64,000 nt of DNA from Lacticaseibacillus thailandensis DSM 22698 = JCM 13996 (GCF_001312865.1 NZ_BBER01000001.1:558001-622000); one strand, 5' to 3'. Positions 1 through 13,353 are shown, counted from the first letter of the stretch. The notes: generated by a model not told the origin, from the sequence alone. Numbers and translations are program-made.

Positions 1-428
1 TGAAAGAATTGTGGTGCGCCGTCACCGGCGGCCGCCGTATCCGCAATGGACGTGGAACTATACGTGCTTTGTGCCATCAAGCCGCCAACGGCCGCGACCC
101 CTTTGGCTGTATCCACCTCACCCTTCGCGTGGGCCAACCCTTGTGCCGCAGCGGGCGCCATCATCACCGGTGTGTCCAAGTGCAACCCAAAAATCTCGGT
201 GCTCAAGTCTGGATGATCAATATTCGCTAATGCCCGCGGCACAATCTGGACGTGGTTAAACGCCTGCGTGTTGGCCTTCAACGTCCACTCATCCTCAGCG
301 CCGCCATAAATATAGCCGAAACCACCAGTAGGAATAATCTTCTTAGCGGCTGCCTCGAGGGACGGGAGGTTCAAAATGTGCAACTGCTCTTCACGGTCAC
401 TTTGTTCATAGCCATTTGTTAACGTCAT
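1..428 (-). CDS. lox: L-lactate oxidase, N-terminal part (cut by window edge)
   Basis: About 142 codons are visible, beginning at the ATG at 428 behind the RBS AAAGGTG. The protein starts MTLTNGYEQSDREEQ and carries GGFGYIYGGAEDEWT near residues 35-49 and MAPAAAQGLAHAKGE near 90-104, ending at the edge in PQFFQ. These match the start of FMN-dependent 2-hydroxyacid oxidases, and most closely the lactate oxidase group, a cytoplasmic TIM-barrel enzyme that oxidises L-lactate to pyruvate with O2 and makes H2O2. The FMN and substrate residues of the C-terminal half lie outside the window, so lactate oxidase versus another member of the family is an inference. It is transcribed away from polC from its own promoter. 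Confidence 0.85.
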   Translation of the reverse strand, partial: MTLTNGYEQSDREEQLHILNLPSLEAAAKKIIPTGGFGYIYGGAEDEWTLKANTQAFNHVQIVPRALANIDHPDLSTEIFGLHLDTPVMMAPAAAQGLAHAKGEVDTAKGVAAVGGLMAQSTYSSTSIADTAAAGDGAPQFF

Positions 429-478
429 AATTAATCACCTTTCTTGTCTTGTTGCCTGATGAATTGCTTACGCGACTT

Positions 479-506
479 AGTATAGCACTTACTTTTTAAA
501 AGTAAA
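479..506 (-). promoter_or_regulatory. lox promoter with a central palindrome
   Basis: On the minus strand a -35 TTTACT (501-506) and a -10 TATACT (479-484) are separated by 16 bp. The spacer is almost filled by a perfect 17-bp palindrome, TTACTTTT-T-AAAAGTAA (489-505), in an ideal place for a repressor operator. The cognate regulator is not known; the site is not an exact PerR, Rex or CcpA consensus. Confidence 0.6.
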
Positions 507-530
507 CCGACAATCAAAATTTTTTTGCCA

Positions 531-565
531 AAAAAACGGGTGCTGACCTACATGGCCAGCACCCG
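531..565 (-). terminator. Rho-independent terminator of polC
   Basis: Inverted repeat CGGGTGCTG (537-545) / CAGCACCCG (557-565), followed on the minus strand by a run of six T (531-536). It lies 15 bp past the polC stop codon. Confidence 0.9.
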
Positions 566-580
566 TCGCTACATTATTAA

Positions 581-3500
581 TTAGAATAAATTATCAAACA
601 AGCTTAACTGGTTCTCATCCGGCAGCTCGTCCAACACGTGTTGTGTGGTCATGTAGTCGATCAATGTCTGCGAAACCTTGGCCCGCTTCGCCAAATCTTC
701 CTTGGATAGGAACGGCTTTTCTTCACGCGCCGACACGATCTGCTTGGCCACGTTTTCGCCCAAGCCCGGTACTGCCCGGAACGGGGCCAATAACGTGTGG
801 TCATCCACGATTTGAAAGTCATGGGCGTCACTATGCTCGATGTCCACCATCTTGATCTTAAACCCACGCTCCAAACACTCGTTAGCAATTTCCAGGATCG
901 TTTGCAGGTTCTTTTCCTTGGCGGACGCATCCCGACCCTTATCGCTAATTTCCTTGATAGCGGCCTTGACTGCGTCTTTGCCCCGGCACATTGCGACCAA
1001 ATCAAAGTCTTCTGCGCGCACGGAAAAGTATGCTGCGTAGTAGACCAGCGGGTAGTAGACCTTAAACCAAGCGATTCGTAAGGCCATCATGACGTAGGCC
1101 GTGGCATGGGCCTTCGGGAACATGTACTTGATCTTCAGGCAGGAGTCAATGTACCAGTCCGGCACGTTGTCGTTGTCGCGCATGGCCTGTTGCCACTCGT
1201 CGGGAATTCCCCGACCCTTACGCACGTGCTCCATAATGTTGAAGGCCATGGAGTCATCCATGCCCCAGTGGATCAAGTCCATCATGATGTTGTCACGACA
1301 ACCAATAACATCCTTGAGGGTGATGGTCCCGTTTTGTACCAGTTCTTCAGCGTTGCCCAACCACACGTCGGTCCCGTGTGACAGGCCAGAAATCTGAAGC
1401 AACTCGGCAAAGGTGGACGGCTTAGTTTCTTCAAGCATCCCCCGGACAAAACGCGTCCCAAACTCAGGAATACCCAAAGTACCCATTTTGGTACCAATCT
1501 GGTCCGCCGTCACGTGCAACGACTCCGTCCCCGAAAACAGCTTCATCACTCCTGGGTCGTCAGTTGGAATCGACTTCGGGTTGACCCCCGACAGGTCCTG
1601 CAACATACGGATCATCGTTGGATCATCATGCCCCAGTACATCCATCTTCAGGATGTTGTCGTGAATCGAATGGAAATCAAAGTGGGTCGTGCGCCAGGCC
1701 GCGTTTTGGTCATCGGCTGGGTACTGGATCGGCGAAAAGTCATAAATATCCATGTTGGACGGTACGATCAGAATTCCCGCCGGATGCTGGCCGGTGGTCC
1801 GTTTAACCCCCGTCGCTCCTTTGGCCAGTCGGTCCTCTTCGGCGCCACGGAACACCTTGCCCGTGTCCCGCTCATAGGCCTTCACGTACCCGTACGCCGT
1901 CTTGTCTGCCACCGTACCGATCGTCCCGGCCCGGAACGCGTGGTCCTCCCCGAACAGGATCTTAATGTAGTTGTGCGCCACTGGCTGGTAGTCACCCGAG
2001 AAGTTCAGGTCAATATCAGGCACCTTGTCCCCATGGAAGCCCAAGAAGGTTTCAAAGGGAATATCGTGCCCATCCTTAATGAGGTCGGCCCCACACTTGG
2101 GGCACTTCTTGTCGGGCAAGTCAAAGCCGGAACCATACTCACCCTTAGTATAGAACTCACTGTACTGACATTCAGGGCAACGGTAGTGCGGCGGCAAGGG
2201 GTTAACCTCGGTGATGCCGGACAAAGTTGCCGCTAGGCTAGACCCAACGGACCCCCGGGAACCAACCAGATACCCATCCTTGTTACTCTTCTGTACCAGC
2301 CGTTGCGCGATGTTGTAAATCACCGCAAACCCGTTACCGATAATACTCTTCAGTTCCTTGTCAATCCGGGTCGCCACCAATTCCGGCAACTGCTCGCCGT
2401 ACCACTCGTGGGCCGTTGCCATAACGTCCCGCTTGAAGTTTTCGTTGACCCCGGGAATTTCTGGCGTGTACAACTTATCCTTCACGGGAGTGATGTCACC
2501 GTCGATCCAGTCGGCCACCACGTGGGTATTAGTGATGACCAGTTCCCGCGCGGTGTCCGCACCTAACCAGGCAAACTCGTGCAACATTTCGTCAGTTGTG
2601 CGGAAGTGTACATCGGGCAACGGGTACCGGTTGAGTGGGTTGGCGCCACCCTGACTGTTGATCAGGATGTGCCGATAAATAGCGTCGTGATCATCCAAGT
2701 AATGGGCATCACCCGTCGCCACGACGGGCTTGTCCAGGTCGTGGCCAATCTGGACAATTTTACTAATGATGTCCTTCAGGTGGGCTGGCCCCGATACTAG
2801 CTGACCTTCCAACAACTGGGAATAATTCGGCAATGGCTGCACTTCGAGGTAATCGTAGTACTTGGCCTTGTCGGCCGCCTCGGCCGTCCCCTTTTGCATC
2901 ATGGCCGTAAAGACCTCGCCGCGATCACATGCGGACCCAACGATCAGCCCTTCACGCAATGCGTTGAGCCGGCTGCGCGGCACGCGGGGCACCCGGTAAA
3001 AGTATTGCGTCATCGACTCACTAGTCAGCTTAAACAGATTCTTTAAGCCCGCCTGGGTCTTTGCCAGCACGATGGCGTGGCTCGGGCGCGCCCGTTTATA
3101 GGCGTCCCCCTGACCGACCAAGGAGTTGAGTTCGTTCAACTTGGTCCAGCCATGCATTGCCTGTGCTTCTTTGAACATCGCGTACATTACGTAACCAGTC
3201 GCCTCGGCATCGGCGTTAGCCGGTGGTGATTCTCGAGGGAAATGTTATACCGCTTACTCAGTGCATCCAGCTTGTGGTTGGACAGCTCAGGGTGCAACGA
3301 ACGCGACAGCTCCAAAGTATCGATGACGGGTTGGCTGATCGCCGGAGCGCCCATCCGGTCGTACGCCGCGTTCAGGAACCCCACGTCAAACGTAACGTTG
3401 TGACCGACCAGAATGGCGTCCTGACTGAAGTCAATGAACTTCTGCATGACGTCGGCTTCTTGACCGCCTTGCTGCACCATCTCATTGGTAATGTGTGTCA

Positions 3501-4911
3501 GGTTGATCGTGAAGTCAGACAGGGCAAAGCCAGGGTTGATCATCTCTTCAAACTGATCGATGACGGCCCCATCACGCATTTTCACGGCGGCTAATTCGAT
3601 GACCTTGTCATACACCGCGGACAGACCGGTGGTTTCCACGTCAAAGACGACGTAGGTCTGGTCCGCTAAAACTGCCGGCGTATCCGCCCGGTACGCGACG
3701 GGCGTGCCGTCGTCAACTAGGTTGATTTCTACCCCGTAGAGCATCTTGATGCCCGCTTTGCCCGCGGCCGTGTGGGCCTCTGGGTAAGCCTGCAGGACGG
3801 CATGGTCTGTCACCGCAATGGCTTCGTATCCCCATTTGGCTGCCCGGTTAACGTAATCCGAGATGCTAGGGATGGCATCCATCTGGCTCATGTTGGTGTG
3901 CAGGTGCAACTCAATGCGCTTTTCACCCTCAGTAGTGTCTTGGCGCTCAGCGTGCTTGACCTCCACCACGTCCTGGGCGTTCACGGTTAACTCGCGGCTG
4001 TAACTGTCTTCTTGCACACTACCGCGGACCCGCAGCCACATGCCGGCGTGAATCTGGTCAAACACCGCTTCGTCGTTAGCATTATTGCTAAACTTCTTCA
4101 CGAGGAAGCTGCTAGAGTAATCGGTCATCTTAAAGGTGAGCAGCTTACGCTTGCTCCGGAGTTCGCGCACTTCGGCGTCAAAGACGTAGCCTTCAATCAG
4201 TACCCGCCGCTCCTCTTCGTTGATGGTCACCATCTGTTGGGGCTCTTCATCAGCTTGATGGTCCGCCCCAGTTGCACCTTGACGTTTTGCTCGCGGTCCG
4301 CGGTGGCCGCTTTGGACTGCTGAATCGTAGCCGCGGCGCGTTCCGCCATGGCGGCCGTCTCTGCCGCTTTTTTTGGTGTTAAACGCTTCGAGGCTGGCGG
4401 CCTCCGCGGCTTGATCAACAACCGCGCGCATGTGCAAGCCGGCAAAGCCGACATCAGCGTAAGCGGCTTCCAGCGCCGGAATGCCCTGGTCGGAGAAAAA
4501 CTGTGCAACCGGTTCGTTCTCCACGTTAATGAGGACATCGTGCCCCTGAATGGTTGGCGTCACGCGTTCACACTGTTGGCGCACGAGGGGCGACGCCACG
4601 GCAGCGTGTTGCACGACGTAGTCCCAATAGCCACGCACAAGGCCTTCATCATAGACGGGCCGCGCCACCTTGATGTGCACGTTCACCGCCGCGATGTCCT
4701 TGAAGGCAGCCGCGAGGGTGTTCCCGAACTCCTTAAACAGGGCAAAGGGCAAAATCTCGCCCATCGTGAACGTAAACTCGTACCGCCGCGACTCTTTGTG
4801 CACGACCACCTGGTCCACCGTTGCGGTGCTGAACGCCGGGGCGTTGGTGATTCCAGGATCAAGGTCGATTTGTTCGACCAGTTTTTCAAACATTTCGCGC
4901 TTACTGAGCAT
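581..4911 (-). CDS. polC: DNA polymerase III PolC (frame broken by three indels)
   Basis: Replicative DNA polymerase of low-GC Gram-positives; the span gives about 1,443 codons, the normal length. The start chosen is the ATG at 4911 ([10 protein letters not shown]) with RBS GGAAGGA. An N-terminal OB-type region is followed by a PHP domain ([10 protein letters not shown] near residue 330), an inserted DEDDh 3'-5' exonuclease (FDVETTG near 420) and the C-family polymerase core ([12 protein letters not shown]). It ends in QLSLFDNLF, containing the QLSLF sliding-clamp motif. The frame is shifted near 4370 (T7 run), restored near 4241 (GGGG), and broken again near 3219. An essential gene cannot be disrupted, so sequence errors are likely. 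It has its own promoter and terminator. Confidence 0.95.
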
Positions 4912-4951
4912 GGCAAAAATCCTTCCGTTGGTTGGCAAATAACTAACCATC

Positions 4952-4957
4952 ATTGTA
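4952..4957 (-). promoter_or_regulatory. Candidate -10 of the polC promoter
   Basis: TACAAT on the minus strand, 41 bp upstream of the polC ATG and downstream of the proS terminator. No convincing -35 is visible at 17 bp, so the call rests on the -10 and on the position. Confidence 0.4.
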
Positions 4958-5014
4958 ACGCAAACCCGGGTCCTAAATCGACTGGTTATCACCGAGCCGT
5001 TGCGGTACCCAAAC

Positions 5015-5049
5015 CAAAAAGCACCACACCCATAACCGGATGTGGCGCT
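5015..5049 (-). terminator. Terminator between proS and polC
   Basis: Stem of about 12 bp formed by 5020-5031 and 5038-5049; the two mismatches seen in DNA become G-U pairs in the minus-strand RNA. It is followed by five T. It ends the proS transcript, at least partly, before polC. Confidence 0.75.
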
Positions 5050-5069
5050 ATCTGATTCAGTGTGTGCGC

Positions 5070-6850
<1,781 letters not shown>

Positions 6851-8092
6851 TTAAAAAAATCCGTAGTATATCGTTAATGGTGACCGCCACCATTAACGCA
6901 ATCAGCAACCCGGCAAAAACCAGGGTCACCATGCTTCATGTTCCCGCTTGACCGCTTTACCCCGAACCAACTCAATTAAGTTGAACAGGATCTTGCCACC
7001 ATCAAGCATGGGAATTGGCAACAAGTTCATGATGCCCAGGTTGATCGACAGGGACGCCATGAAGTACAGAATCGTGTAGATCCCCTCGTGGGAGACCTCA
7101 CTAGTCATAGTGTAAATGCCCACTGGTCCGGCCAGCTTGTTCAGTGAAAAGCCGCCAAAAATCAACGAGCCGAGCGCCTTAAAAATTTGCTTGGTGATCA
7201 TACACGGCTGCGTGACCCCATATTTAACGGCGTTCACCACGCCCGTGTTTCGGGAACTATACACCCCCAGAACACCCTGCTTCAGGTGCACGCGTAAGTG
7301 TTTCGTGGCCCCATTACGCCGTACGGTCACGGCCACGGTCTTATTTTGATCGTGCTTAATGGCCGCCGCAATGTCGGTAAACTCCGCGACTTTGTGCTGG
7401 CCAACCTTCACGATGCGGTCGCTGGCCCGCAAGCCCGCAACGGCGGCACCTGAATGCTGCTCGACACCACCGATCACGTTACTGTTCGACGGCGTACCAC
7501 CGAAGGCTAGTGCCACCACAAAGAAAGTAACCACCGCCAGCAAAAAGTTGTTCAGCGGCCCCGCAAAGTTGATCAGGATCCGCTGCCATAACGGCGCACT
7601 TTGAAACTGAACGTCCTCCGGGGCAATCTGCACCTCCACGCCATCAGCTTCAATGATGGTCGCATCGTGATCCACCCGTAAGGTCCGGGCGTCATCCTCG
7701 TCTCCATTCACGTAACCGGTAATGGTGAGCTTGTGCACCAGGTCAATTTTATCCACCACCAGCGGAATACCACCAGTAAGAGTCATCCGGTCACTAGTAT
7801 TGATGCGTGTCACTTGACCCGCGTCACCCGTCGTAACGGTCACCTGCGTACCGGGCTTGATGTCGACTTCTTCATCTTGCCAGCCGGCCATGCGGACGTA
7901 CCCACCTAACGGTAATAGGCGTAGGGTGTACGTTGTGTGGTGATGATGGGTACTCAGTAATTTGGGCCCCATCCCGACCGAAAACTCACGGACCAGCACA
8001 CCAGACCGCTTAGCAAAGAAGAAGTGACCAAACTCGTGCACGATGACGATGGTGCCAAAAATGATGATAAACCAAATGATTGTCACCAGCAT
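6851..8092 (-). CDS. rseP: RIP metalloprotease RseP/YluC, site-2 protease (two frameshifts)
   Basis: Membrane-embedded zinc protease for regulated intramembrane proteolysis of anti-sigma factors, signal peptide remnants or similar substrates. It starts at the ATG at 8092 (MLVTIIWFII) behind GAGGAGGGG. The first membrane helix carries HEFGH (the HExxH zinc site, near residue 18). A PDZ domain follows in the middle (GLRASDRIVKVG), then the C-terminal NLLPIPMLDGG motif that supplies the third zinc ligand. The frame breaks near 6930, and the last helix (MVTLVFAGLLIAL) is in another frame. A T7 run at 6854 hides the expected stop after NDILRIF. Between cdsA and proS, as in most Lactobacillales. 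Confidence 0.92.
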
Positions 8093-8129
8093 GAAACCCC
8101 TCCTCGGGAATATCTGCGACCAATCAGGC

Positions 8130-8921
8130 TTAAACGAAGCCCAACCAGTGAAGCATCGGCAATACGAATAACATACTATCGAACCGGTCCAGGATGCCAC
8201 CGTGACCCGGCAAGATCTTTCCGGAATCCTTAACCCCGTAGTACCGTTTCAACGCTGATTCCACGAGGTCGCCAAGTTGGCCCCAAATAGATAGGAACAA
8301 GGCAATTAGAATCAGGATGGGCAAGCTGTAACCAAAGGTGAAGAATTGCCCGTAAATGGCGGCAAAAATCATCGCCACGATGACGCCGCCGATCGAACCT
8401 TCCCAGGTCTTGTTGGGGCTGATGGCCGGCCACAACTTGTGCTTACCGAACGCGCGGCCAAAAATGTAGGCCCCCGAGTCGGTCAACCACACAATCAACA
8501 TGCCGAACATGAGTAATGCCAGACCACCTTGGTTCCGCGCCACATCGAAGTAATGGAACCCCGTGCCTACGTACAAAATACCCAGCATGGTAACACTAAC
8601 GTTATCAAAATTGGTTTTGTTCTTGCTCGTCACCGTCAGTAACAGAAGTAGCATCATGAAGATACCCAGCAAGTCTACCCGGCTGAGACCGGTTCGCAAA
8701 ATCCACTGCAAATATTGATCTGGTGACACCACGACCAACGTGGCCAGGGCCGCCAGTAGGGCTTCCACCGACACGATGATCTTTTTGCGCATGATGAAAA
8801 TTTCACCGATCCCCACCAGTGCCAAGACGGCCGCCGCTAGATCCACCCAAAACCCACCAGCAATCAGAATGGGAATAAAGATGATGAGGGCGACTACCGC
8901 CGTAATTACACGTTGCTTCAT
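8130..8921 (-). CDS. cdsA: Phosphatidate cytidylyltransferase
   Basis: Makes CDP-diacylglycerol from phosphatidic acid and CTP, the branch point to anionic phospholipids, in the cytoplasmic membrane. The 263-residue protein is intact and almost entirely hydrophobic, with several predicted helices. It ends with the CdsA signature: SALKRYYGVKDSGKILPGHG followed by GILDRFDS, which holds the metal-binding acidic residues. ATG at 8921. Located 20 bp after uppS and 37 bp before rseP. Confidence 0.96.
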   Translation of the reverse strand: MKQRVITAVVALIIFIPILIAGGFWVDLAAAVLALVGIGEIFIMRKKIIVSVEALLAALATLVVVSPDQYLQWILRTGLSRVDLLGIFMMLLLLLTVTSKNKTNFDNVSVTMLGILYVGTGFHYFDVARNQGGLALLMFGMLIVWLTDSGAYIFGRAFGKHKLWPAISPNKTWEGSIGGVIVAMIFAAIYGQFFTFGYSLPILILIALFLSIWGQLGDLVESALKRYYGVKDSGKILPGHGGILDRFDSMLFVLPMLHWLGFV

Positions 8922-8941
8922 TATTGACTTAACCCCTTCTT

Positions 8942-9693
8942 TTATTTAACTTTGCCAAAGCGCCGGTCACGGGACTGGTATTCGCCCACGGCCGCCGTTA
9001 ATTCATCAGGGCCAAAATCCGGCCACAATGCGTCCGTAAAAACCATTTCGGTGTACGCCAACTGCCAGAGCAAAAAGTTGGAAATACGTTCCTCACCGCT
9101 GGTCCGAATCAATAGATCTGGATCCGCTAATGTACCAGTGGCGCGGTCATTAACCGGTCGCTCACCGCCTGCATGTCAATTTGGTCCGGTTGCAGCTGCC
9201 CCGCCGCTACGTCCGTCGCGATGGCTTGGGTAGCCCGGACGATTTCGTCCCGGCCACCATAATTCAGAGCAAAATTAAGTACCATGCCCGTATTATCGGC
9301 CGTATCCCGTACGGCGTTAAGGGTGGCCGTGCGGGTTGACTCGGGTAACCGGTCAATGTTACCCATCACCATGACGCGCACGTTCTGGTCAATCAATTCC
9401 GGCACAAACTTATTGAAGAACGTGACCGGCAAACTCATGAGGTACGAGACCTCTTTTTGTGGTCGGCCCCAATTTTCGGTCGAGAACGCGTACAACGTTA
9501 GTACCTTCACACCCAGGTCACTAGCTGCACGGGTAATTGTGCGCACATTTTCCATTCCCTGCTTGTGACCGGCAATCCGGGGCAGGTGCCGCTTTTGTGC
9601 CCAGCGCCCGTTGCCGTCCATAATGATAGCGACGTGCCGGGGAATCCGCTCCGGATCAACCGTGACACCCGCCGCTTCTTTGGCTTTAAACAA
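8942..9693 (-). CDS. uppS: Undecaprenyl diphosphate synthase (one frameshift)
   Basis: Cis-prenyltransferase that makes the C55 lipid carrier for peptidoglycan and teichoic acid. The start is most likely TTG at 9693 (seven bases after GGAGG); no nearby ATG fits. [10 protein letters not shown] near residue 28 contains the catalytic Asp, and FSTENW and NFALNYGGR are typical. The frame breaks near 9130 after RLMTA; the missing C-terminal part ([19 protein letters not shown], then RDRRFGKVK) continues in another frame to the TAA at 8942. First gene of the uppS-cdsA-rseP-proS unit. Confidence 0.93.
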
Positions 9694-9723
9694 ACCAACG
9701 CCTCCGTTTCTTAATCAGGTTAT

Positions 9724-9752
9724 ATTCTAGCAGAGTCTGCGCGCCCCACCAA
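9724..9752 (-). promoter_or_regulatory. uppS operon promoter
   Basis: Minus strand -35 TTGGTG (9747-9752), 17-bp spacer, and extended -10 TGC-TAGAAT (-10 hexamer 9724-9729). An imperfect inverted repeat AACCATTAA / TTAATGGGTT (9751-9775) overlaps the -35. Confidence 0.65.
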
Positions 9753-9782
9753 CCATTAAACCCGATTAATGGGTTCGCGCCA

Positions 9783-9828
9783 AAAATGAAGATGACCCTA
9801 AAGGCACCAACGGCACTTTAGGGTCATC
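9783..9828 (-). terminator. Terminator of pyrH-frr
   Basis: Perfect 13-bp stem GATGACCCTAAAG (9791-9803) / CTTTAGGGTCATC (9816-9828), followed on the minus strand by CTTCATTTTTGG. Confidence 0.85.
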
Positions 9829-9830
9829 CT

Positions 9831-9867
9831 GGTAGTGTAGGGGCAAACATGCCACCGCAACACTACC
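9831..9867. other. Second stem-loop in the frr 3' region
   Basis: Perfect 8-bp inverted repeat GGTAGTGT (9831-9838) / ACACTACC (9860-9867) between the frr stop codon and the main terminator. No T tract. It could stabilise the 3' end of the transcript. Confidence 0.5.
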
Positions 9868-9892
9868 GCATTGCTAATTCAGTTAACCACCG

Positions 9893-10468
9893 TTAACGTT
9901 CAGCGTTACCACTAGCCTCAGTGATTTCCTTTTCCTTGGCGGCAGCCATGTCGTCGGCGGACTTGGTGGCGTCGTCGGTGATCTTCTGTACGTCCTTCTC
10001 GAGACGCCGGAGTTCATCCTCACTAATGTCGCCGTCCTTTTCCTGCTTTTTGAGGCTGTCCATGGCTTCGCGACGCACATTACGGATGGCAATTTTTCCC
10101 TGTTCTGCGTGCTTGCCTACTTCTTTGGCCAGCTCCTGACGGGTTTCCGTCGTCAGTTGCGGAATGACCAGGCGAATAACCGAGCCGTCGTTCTGGGGGT
10201 TGATCCCCAAGTCGGACTTGAGCAACGCCGTCTCAATGTTCTTCAAGCTGGACTCGTCGTAAGGGCTGATTTGCAGGACTCGTGGTTCCGGAATGGTAAT
10301 GGCGGACATCTGGGTCAATGGCGTTGGTGCCCCGTAATAATCAACGTTAATTCCCGTTAACAAACTGGCGTTGGCACGACCGGCCCGAATAGAGCCCAAA
10401 TCGCGCGACAAAGCCTTCAAAGACTTGTCCATCCGGTCCTTGGCATCGTTAATCGCAGCGTTAGCCAT
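9893..10468 (-). CDS. frr: Ribosome recycling factor
   Basis: Splits post-termination 70S ribosomes together with EF-G. The 191-residue protein is intact and shows the family start ([18 protein letters not shown]) and the conserved [12 protein letters not shown] near residue 26. The RBS is GGAGGAG. Its ATG overlaps the TAA of pyrH by one base (TAATG), so translation of the two is probably coupled. The tail is a few residues longer than in most RRF proteins. Confidence 0.98.
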   Translation of the reverse strand: MANAAINDAKDRMDKSLKALSRDLGSIRAGRANASLLTGINVDYYGAPTPLTQMSAITIPEPRVLQISPYDESSLKNIETALLKSDLGINPQNDGSVIRLVIPQLTTETRQELAKEVGKHAEQGKIAIRNVRREAMDSLKKQEKDGDISEDELRRLEKDVQKITDDATKSADDMAAAKEKEITEASGNAER

Positions 10469-11190
10469 TATGATTCTCCTCCTTCAATGGTGGTCCCGAC
10501 GTTTTCGCCTTTGACCACCCGTTCAATGTTGCCCGGTTCGTTCATGTTAAAGACTACCAACGGAATGTCATTATCCATGGAGAGGGAACTGGCCGTGGTG
10601 TCCATCACGTTCAACCCCTTGGCAATAATATCCATGTGGGTCAAGTGGTCGTACTTCACCGCAGTAGCATCCTTGGCCGGGTCAGCAGAGTAGACACCGT
10701 CGACCCCATTCTTACCCATCAAGATAACGTCCGCATTAATTTCAGCGGCGCGCAAAGCAGCGGTAGTATCCGTACTAAAGTACGGGTTACCAGTCCCAGC
10801 CGAGAAAATCACGACGCGGCCCTTTTCCAGGTGCCGTACGGCCTTCCGGCGAATGTATGGTTCCGCGATCTGCCGCATTTCAATCGAGGTTTGGACTCGC
10901 GTTGGCACGTCAATCTGTTCCAACGCGTCCTGGAGGGCCAATCCGTTCATAACGGTGCCCAACATCCCGATGTAATCCGCTTGGGCCCGTTCGATGCCCA
11001 TTGCAGCGCCAGCTTCACCACGCCACATGTTACCACCACCACAAACGATGGCAATCTGCACACCCAAATCGTGAACGGCCTTGATTTCTTTGGCGATTTT
11101 GGCGATGACTGGTGGCTGGATCCCAAAACCGGCATCACCGGCCAGGGCCTCACCACTAATCTTAAGAACGATACGTTTATACTTAACCAT
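10468..11190 (-). CDS. pyrH: UMP kinase
   Basis: Amino-acid-kinase-fold enzyme that phosphorylates UMP to UDP for pyrimidine synthesis. Start is the ATG at 11190 ([16 protein letters not shown]), with GAGGAG upstream, rather than the in-frame TTG two codons earlier. Conserved points are KISGEAL (phosphate binding), [11 protein letters not shown], and [16 protein letters not shown]. The gene is intact, and translationally coupled to frr. Confidence 0.98.
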   Translation of the reverse strand: MVKYKRIVLKISGEALAGDAGFGIQPPVIAKIAKEIKAVHDLGVQIAIVCGGGNMWRGEAGAAMGIERAQADYIGMLGTVMNGLALQDALEQIDVPTRVQTSIEMRQIAEPYIRRKAVRHLEKGRVVIFSAGTGNPYFSTDTTAALRAAEINADVILMGKNGVDGVYSADPAKDATAVKYDHLTHMDIIAKGLNVMDTTASSLSMDNDIPLVVFNMNEPGNIERVVKGENVGTTIEGGES

Positions 11191-11352
11191 GAACAATACT
11201 CCTCTATGTTTACTACCAACTAGTTTACCATAGTCCTCGAGACGCGGCCACGTCTACCATTAGGCCTGAGCATGCTTCTTGGCACTGTGACGATCTCCCC
11301 GAAAAAGGATCCACACGCCCCAGGGGGGTGACCCATAGTACTACAACCTAGT

Positions 11353-11384
11353 CAAAATAAAAGCCGCAGCGTCGCCGCCACGGC
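11353..11384 (-). terminator. Terminator of rpsB-tsf
   Basis: Nine-pair stem (11363-11371 with 11376-11384; two G-U pairs in the RNA) with a four-base loop, followed by TTTTATTTT on the minus strand, just after the tsf stop. The 163 bp from here to pyrH hold only its promoter region (a TGG-TAAACT extended -10 is possible near 11225). Confidence 0.75.
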
Positions 11385-11397
11385 TATCAAACAATCA

Positions 11398-12279
11398 CTA
11401 GTTCTTGATCTGACCCATAACTTCTTCAGCGAAGTCATTGGCCTTCTTTTCGATCCCTTCGCCAACTTCGTAACGGGTGAAGGCTTCCACCGTACCACCC
11501 TTGGAAGCAACGAACTTGCCCACGGTCTGGTCAGGATCCTTAACGAATTCCTGGTCAACCAATGAGATTTCGGACAACCACTTGTTCACCCGACCTTCAA
11601 CGATCCGTGGCACAATCTTTTCTGGCTTGCCCTCGTTCTTAGTTTCTTCAGTGAACACGTCAGTTTCGTGCTGCAGTTCGTCAGCAGGCACGTCATCACG
11701 CGTCATGTACTTCGGGTTGATAGCCGCAATGTGCATGGCCACGTCGCGGGCAGTTGCTTCATCGGCACCCTTCAGCGTAACCACCGCCGCAATCTGTGCC
11801 CCGTTGTGTAAATATGAACCGAACACTTCGTCGTCACCCTTCTTGATGACGTTGAAGCGACGTAGCTTGATGTTTTCACCAATCACAGCCGTCAATGACT
11901 TGGCCGCCATGTCAATCGTGTCGCCACTAGCCATCTTCAAGTTCAAAGCCGCGTCCATGTCGGCTGGCGCGTTGTCAGCAATAACCTGGGCAACTTCCTT
12001 AACGAAGCTAGTGAACTCCTTGTTGGACGCAACGTAGTCGGTTTCGGAGTTAACTTCCACGATTGCGGCGACGTTACCCTTAACGGCCACGGCAGCCAAA
12101 CCTTCGGCAGCGGTGTTACCACTCTTCTTCGCGGCCTTGACCAAGCCACGTTCACGCAAAACGTCAACGGCCTTGTCCATGTCACCGTCAGCCTCAACCA
12201 ACGCCTTCTTGGCGTCCATCATTCCGGCCTGAGTCTTGTCACGCAATTCCTTTACTTGTGCTGCGGTAATCTTAGCCAT
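11398..12279 (-). CDS. tsf: Elongation factor Ts
   Basis: Guanine nucleotide exchange factor for EF-Tu. About 293 residues from the ATG at 12279 ([16 protein letters not shown]), behind AAGGAGG. The N-terminal UBA-like segment and the conserved [18 protein letters not shown] are visible, as is the core [12 protein letters not shown]. Intact. It follows rpsB but is separated from it by a terminator-like hairpin. Confidence 0.98.
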   Translation of the reverse strand: MAKITAAQVKELRDKTQAGMMDAKKALVEADGDMDKAVDVLRERGLVKAAKKSGNTAAEGLAAVAVKGNVAAIVEVNSETDYVASNKEFTSFVKEVAQVIADNAPADMDAALNLKMASGDTIDMAAKSLTAVIGENIKLRRFNVIKKGDDEVFGSYLHNGAQIAAVVTLKGADEATARDVAMHIAAINPKYMTRDDVPADELQHETDVFTEETKNEGKPEKIVPRIVEGRVNKWLSEISLVDQEFVKDPDQTVGKFVASKGGTVEAFTRYEVGEGIEKKANDFAEEVMGQIKN

Positions 12280-12303
12280 AGCTGGCAATCCTCCTTGAGT
12301 TTG

Positions 12304-12340
12304 AAAAAAAGCTGCCTGGAGCACCAGGCCCAGACAGCTT
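12304..12340 (-). terminator. Terminator or attenuator between rpsB and tsf
   Basis: An 11-bp stem (12309-12319 with 12330-12340, one G-U pair) with a 10-base loop, followed on the minus strand by a T-rich tract (12304-12310). tsf has no obvious promoter of its own, so the hairpin is probably a partial terminator that sets the S2:EF-Ts ratio. Confidence 0.75.
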
Positions 12341-12360
12341 ATTTAATTACTTAGTTAATA

Positions 12361-13169
<809 letters not shown>

Positions 13170-13249
13170 TCAACTCACAGGAAGACGCTCGCGCGCACCG
13201 ATCCTGCAATCCGGCCTCAATGTAAGCTTGTGTTTTGCACACGCATGAT

Positions 13250-13278
13250 AGTATACCCGATAACGCCGCGCTACGCAA
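13250..13278 (-). promoter_or_regulatory. rpsB-tsf promoter and long leader
   Basis: -35 TTGCGT (13273-13278), 17 bp, -10 TATACT (13250-13255) on the minus strand. Roughly 115 bases of leader precede the rpsB start, long enough to hold S2 autoregulation, but no known leader motif was recognised. Confidence 0.75.
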
Positions 13279-13353
13279 GCGTTGACGGCGACAAAGTCTG
13301 CCGGTTAGGTTGCTGTGCTCACCACCACTGTGATCTAGCCCCAGGCCGCACGT

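Noticed and set aside
1514-2236. Long plus-strand ORF (240 codons) inside polC
   Set aside because: It lies antisense to well-conserved PolC sequence, has no ribosome site, and its translation shows no recognisable family. GC-rich genes often leave such open shadows.
581-4911. polC as a split gene or pseudogene
   Set aside because: Complete domain series, right total length, essential function and one-base breaks point to sequence error.
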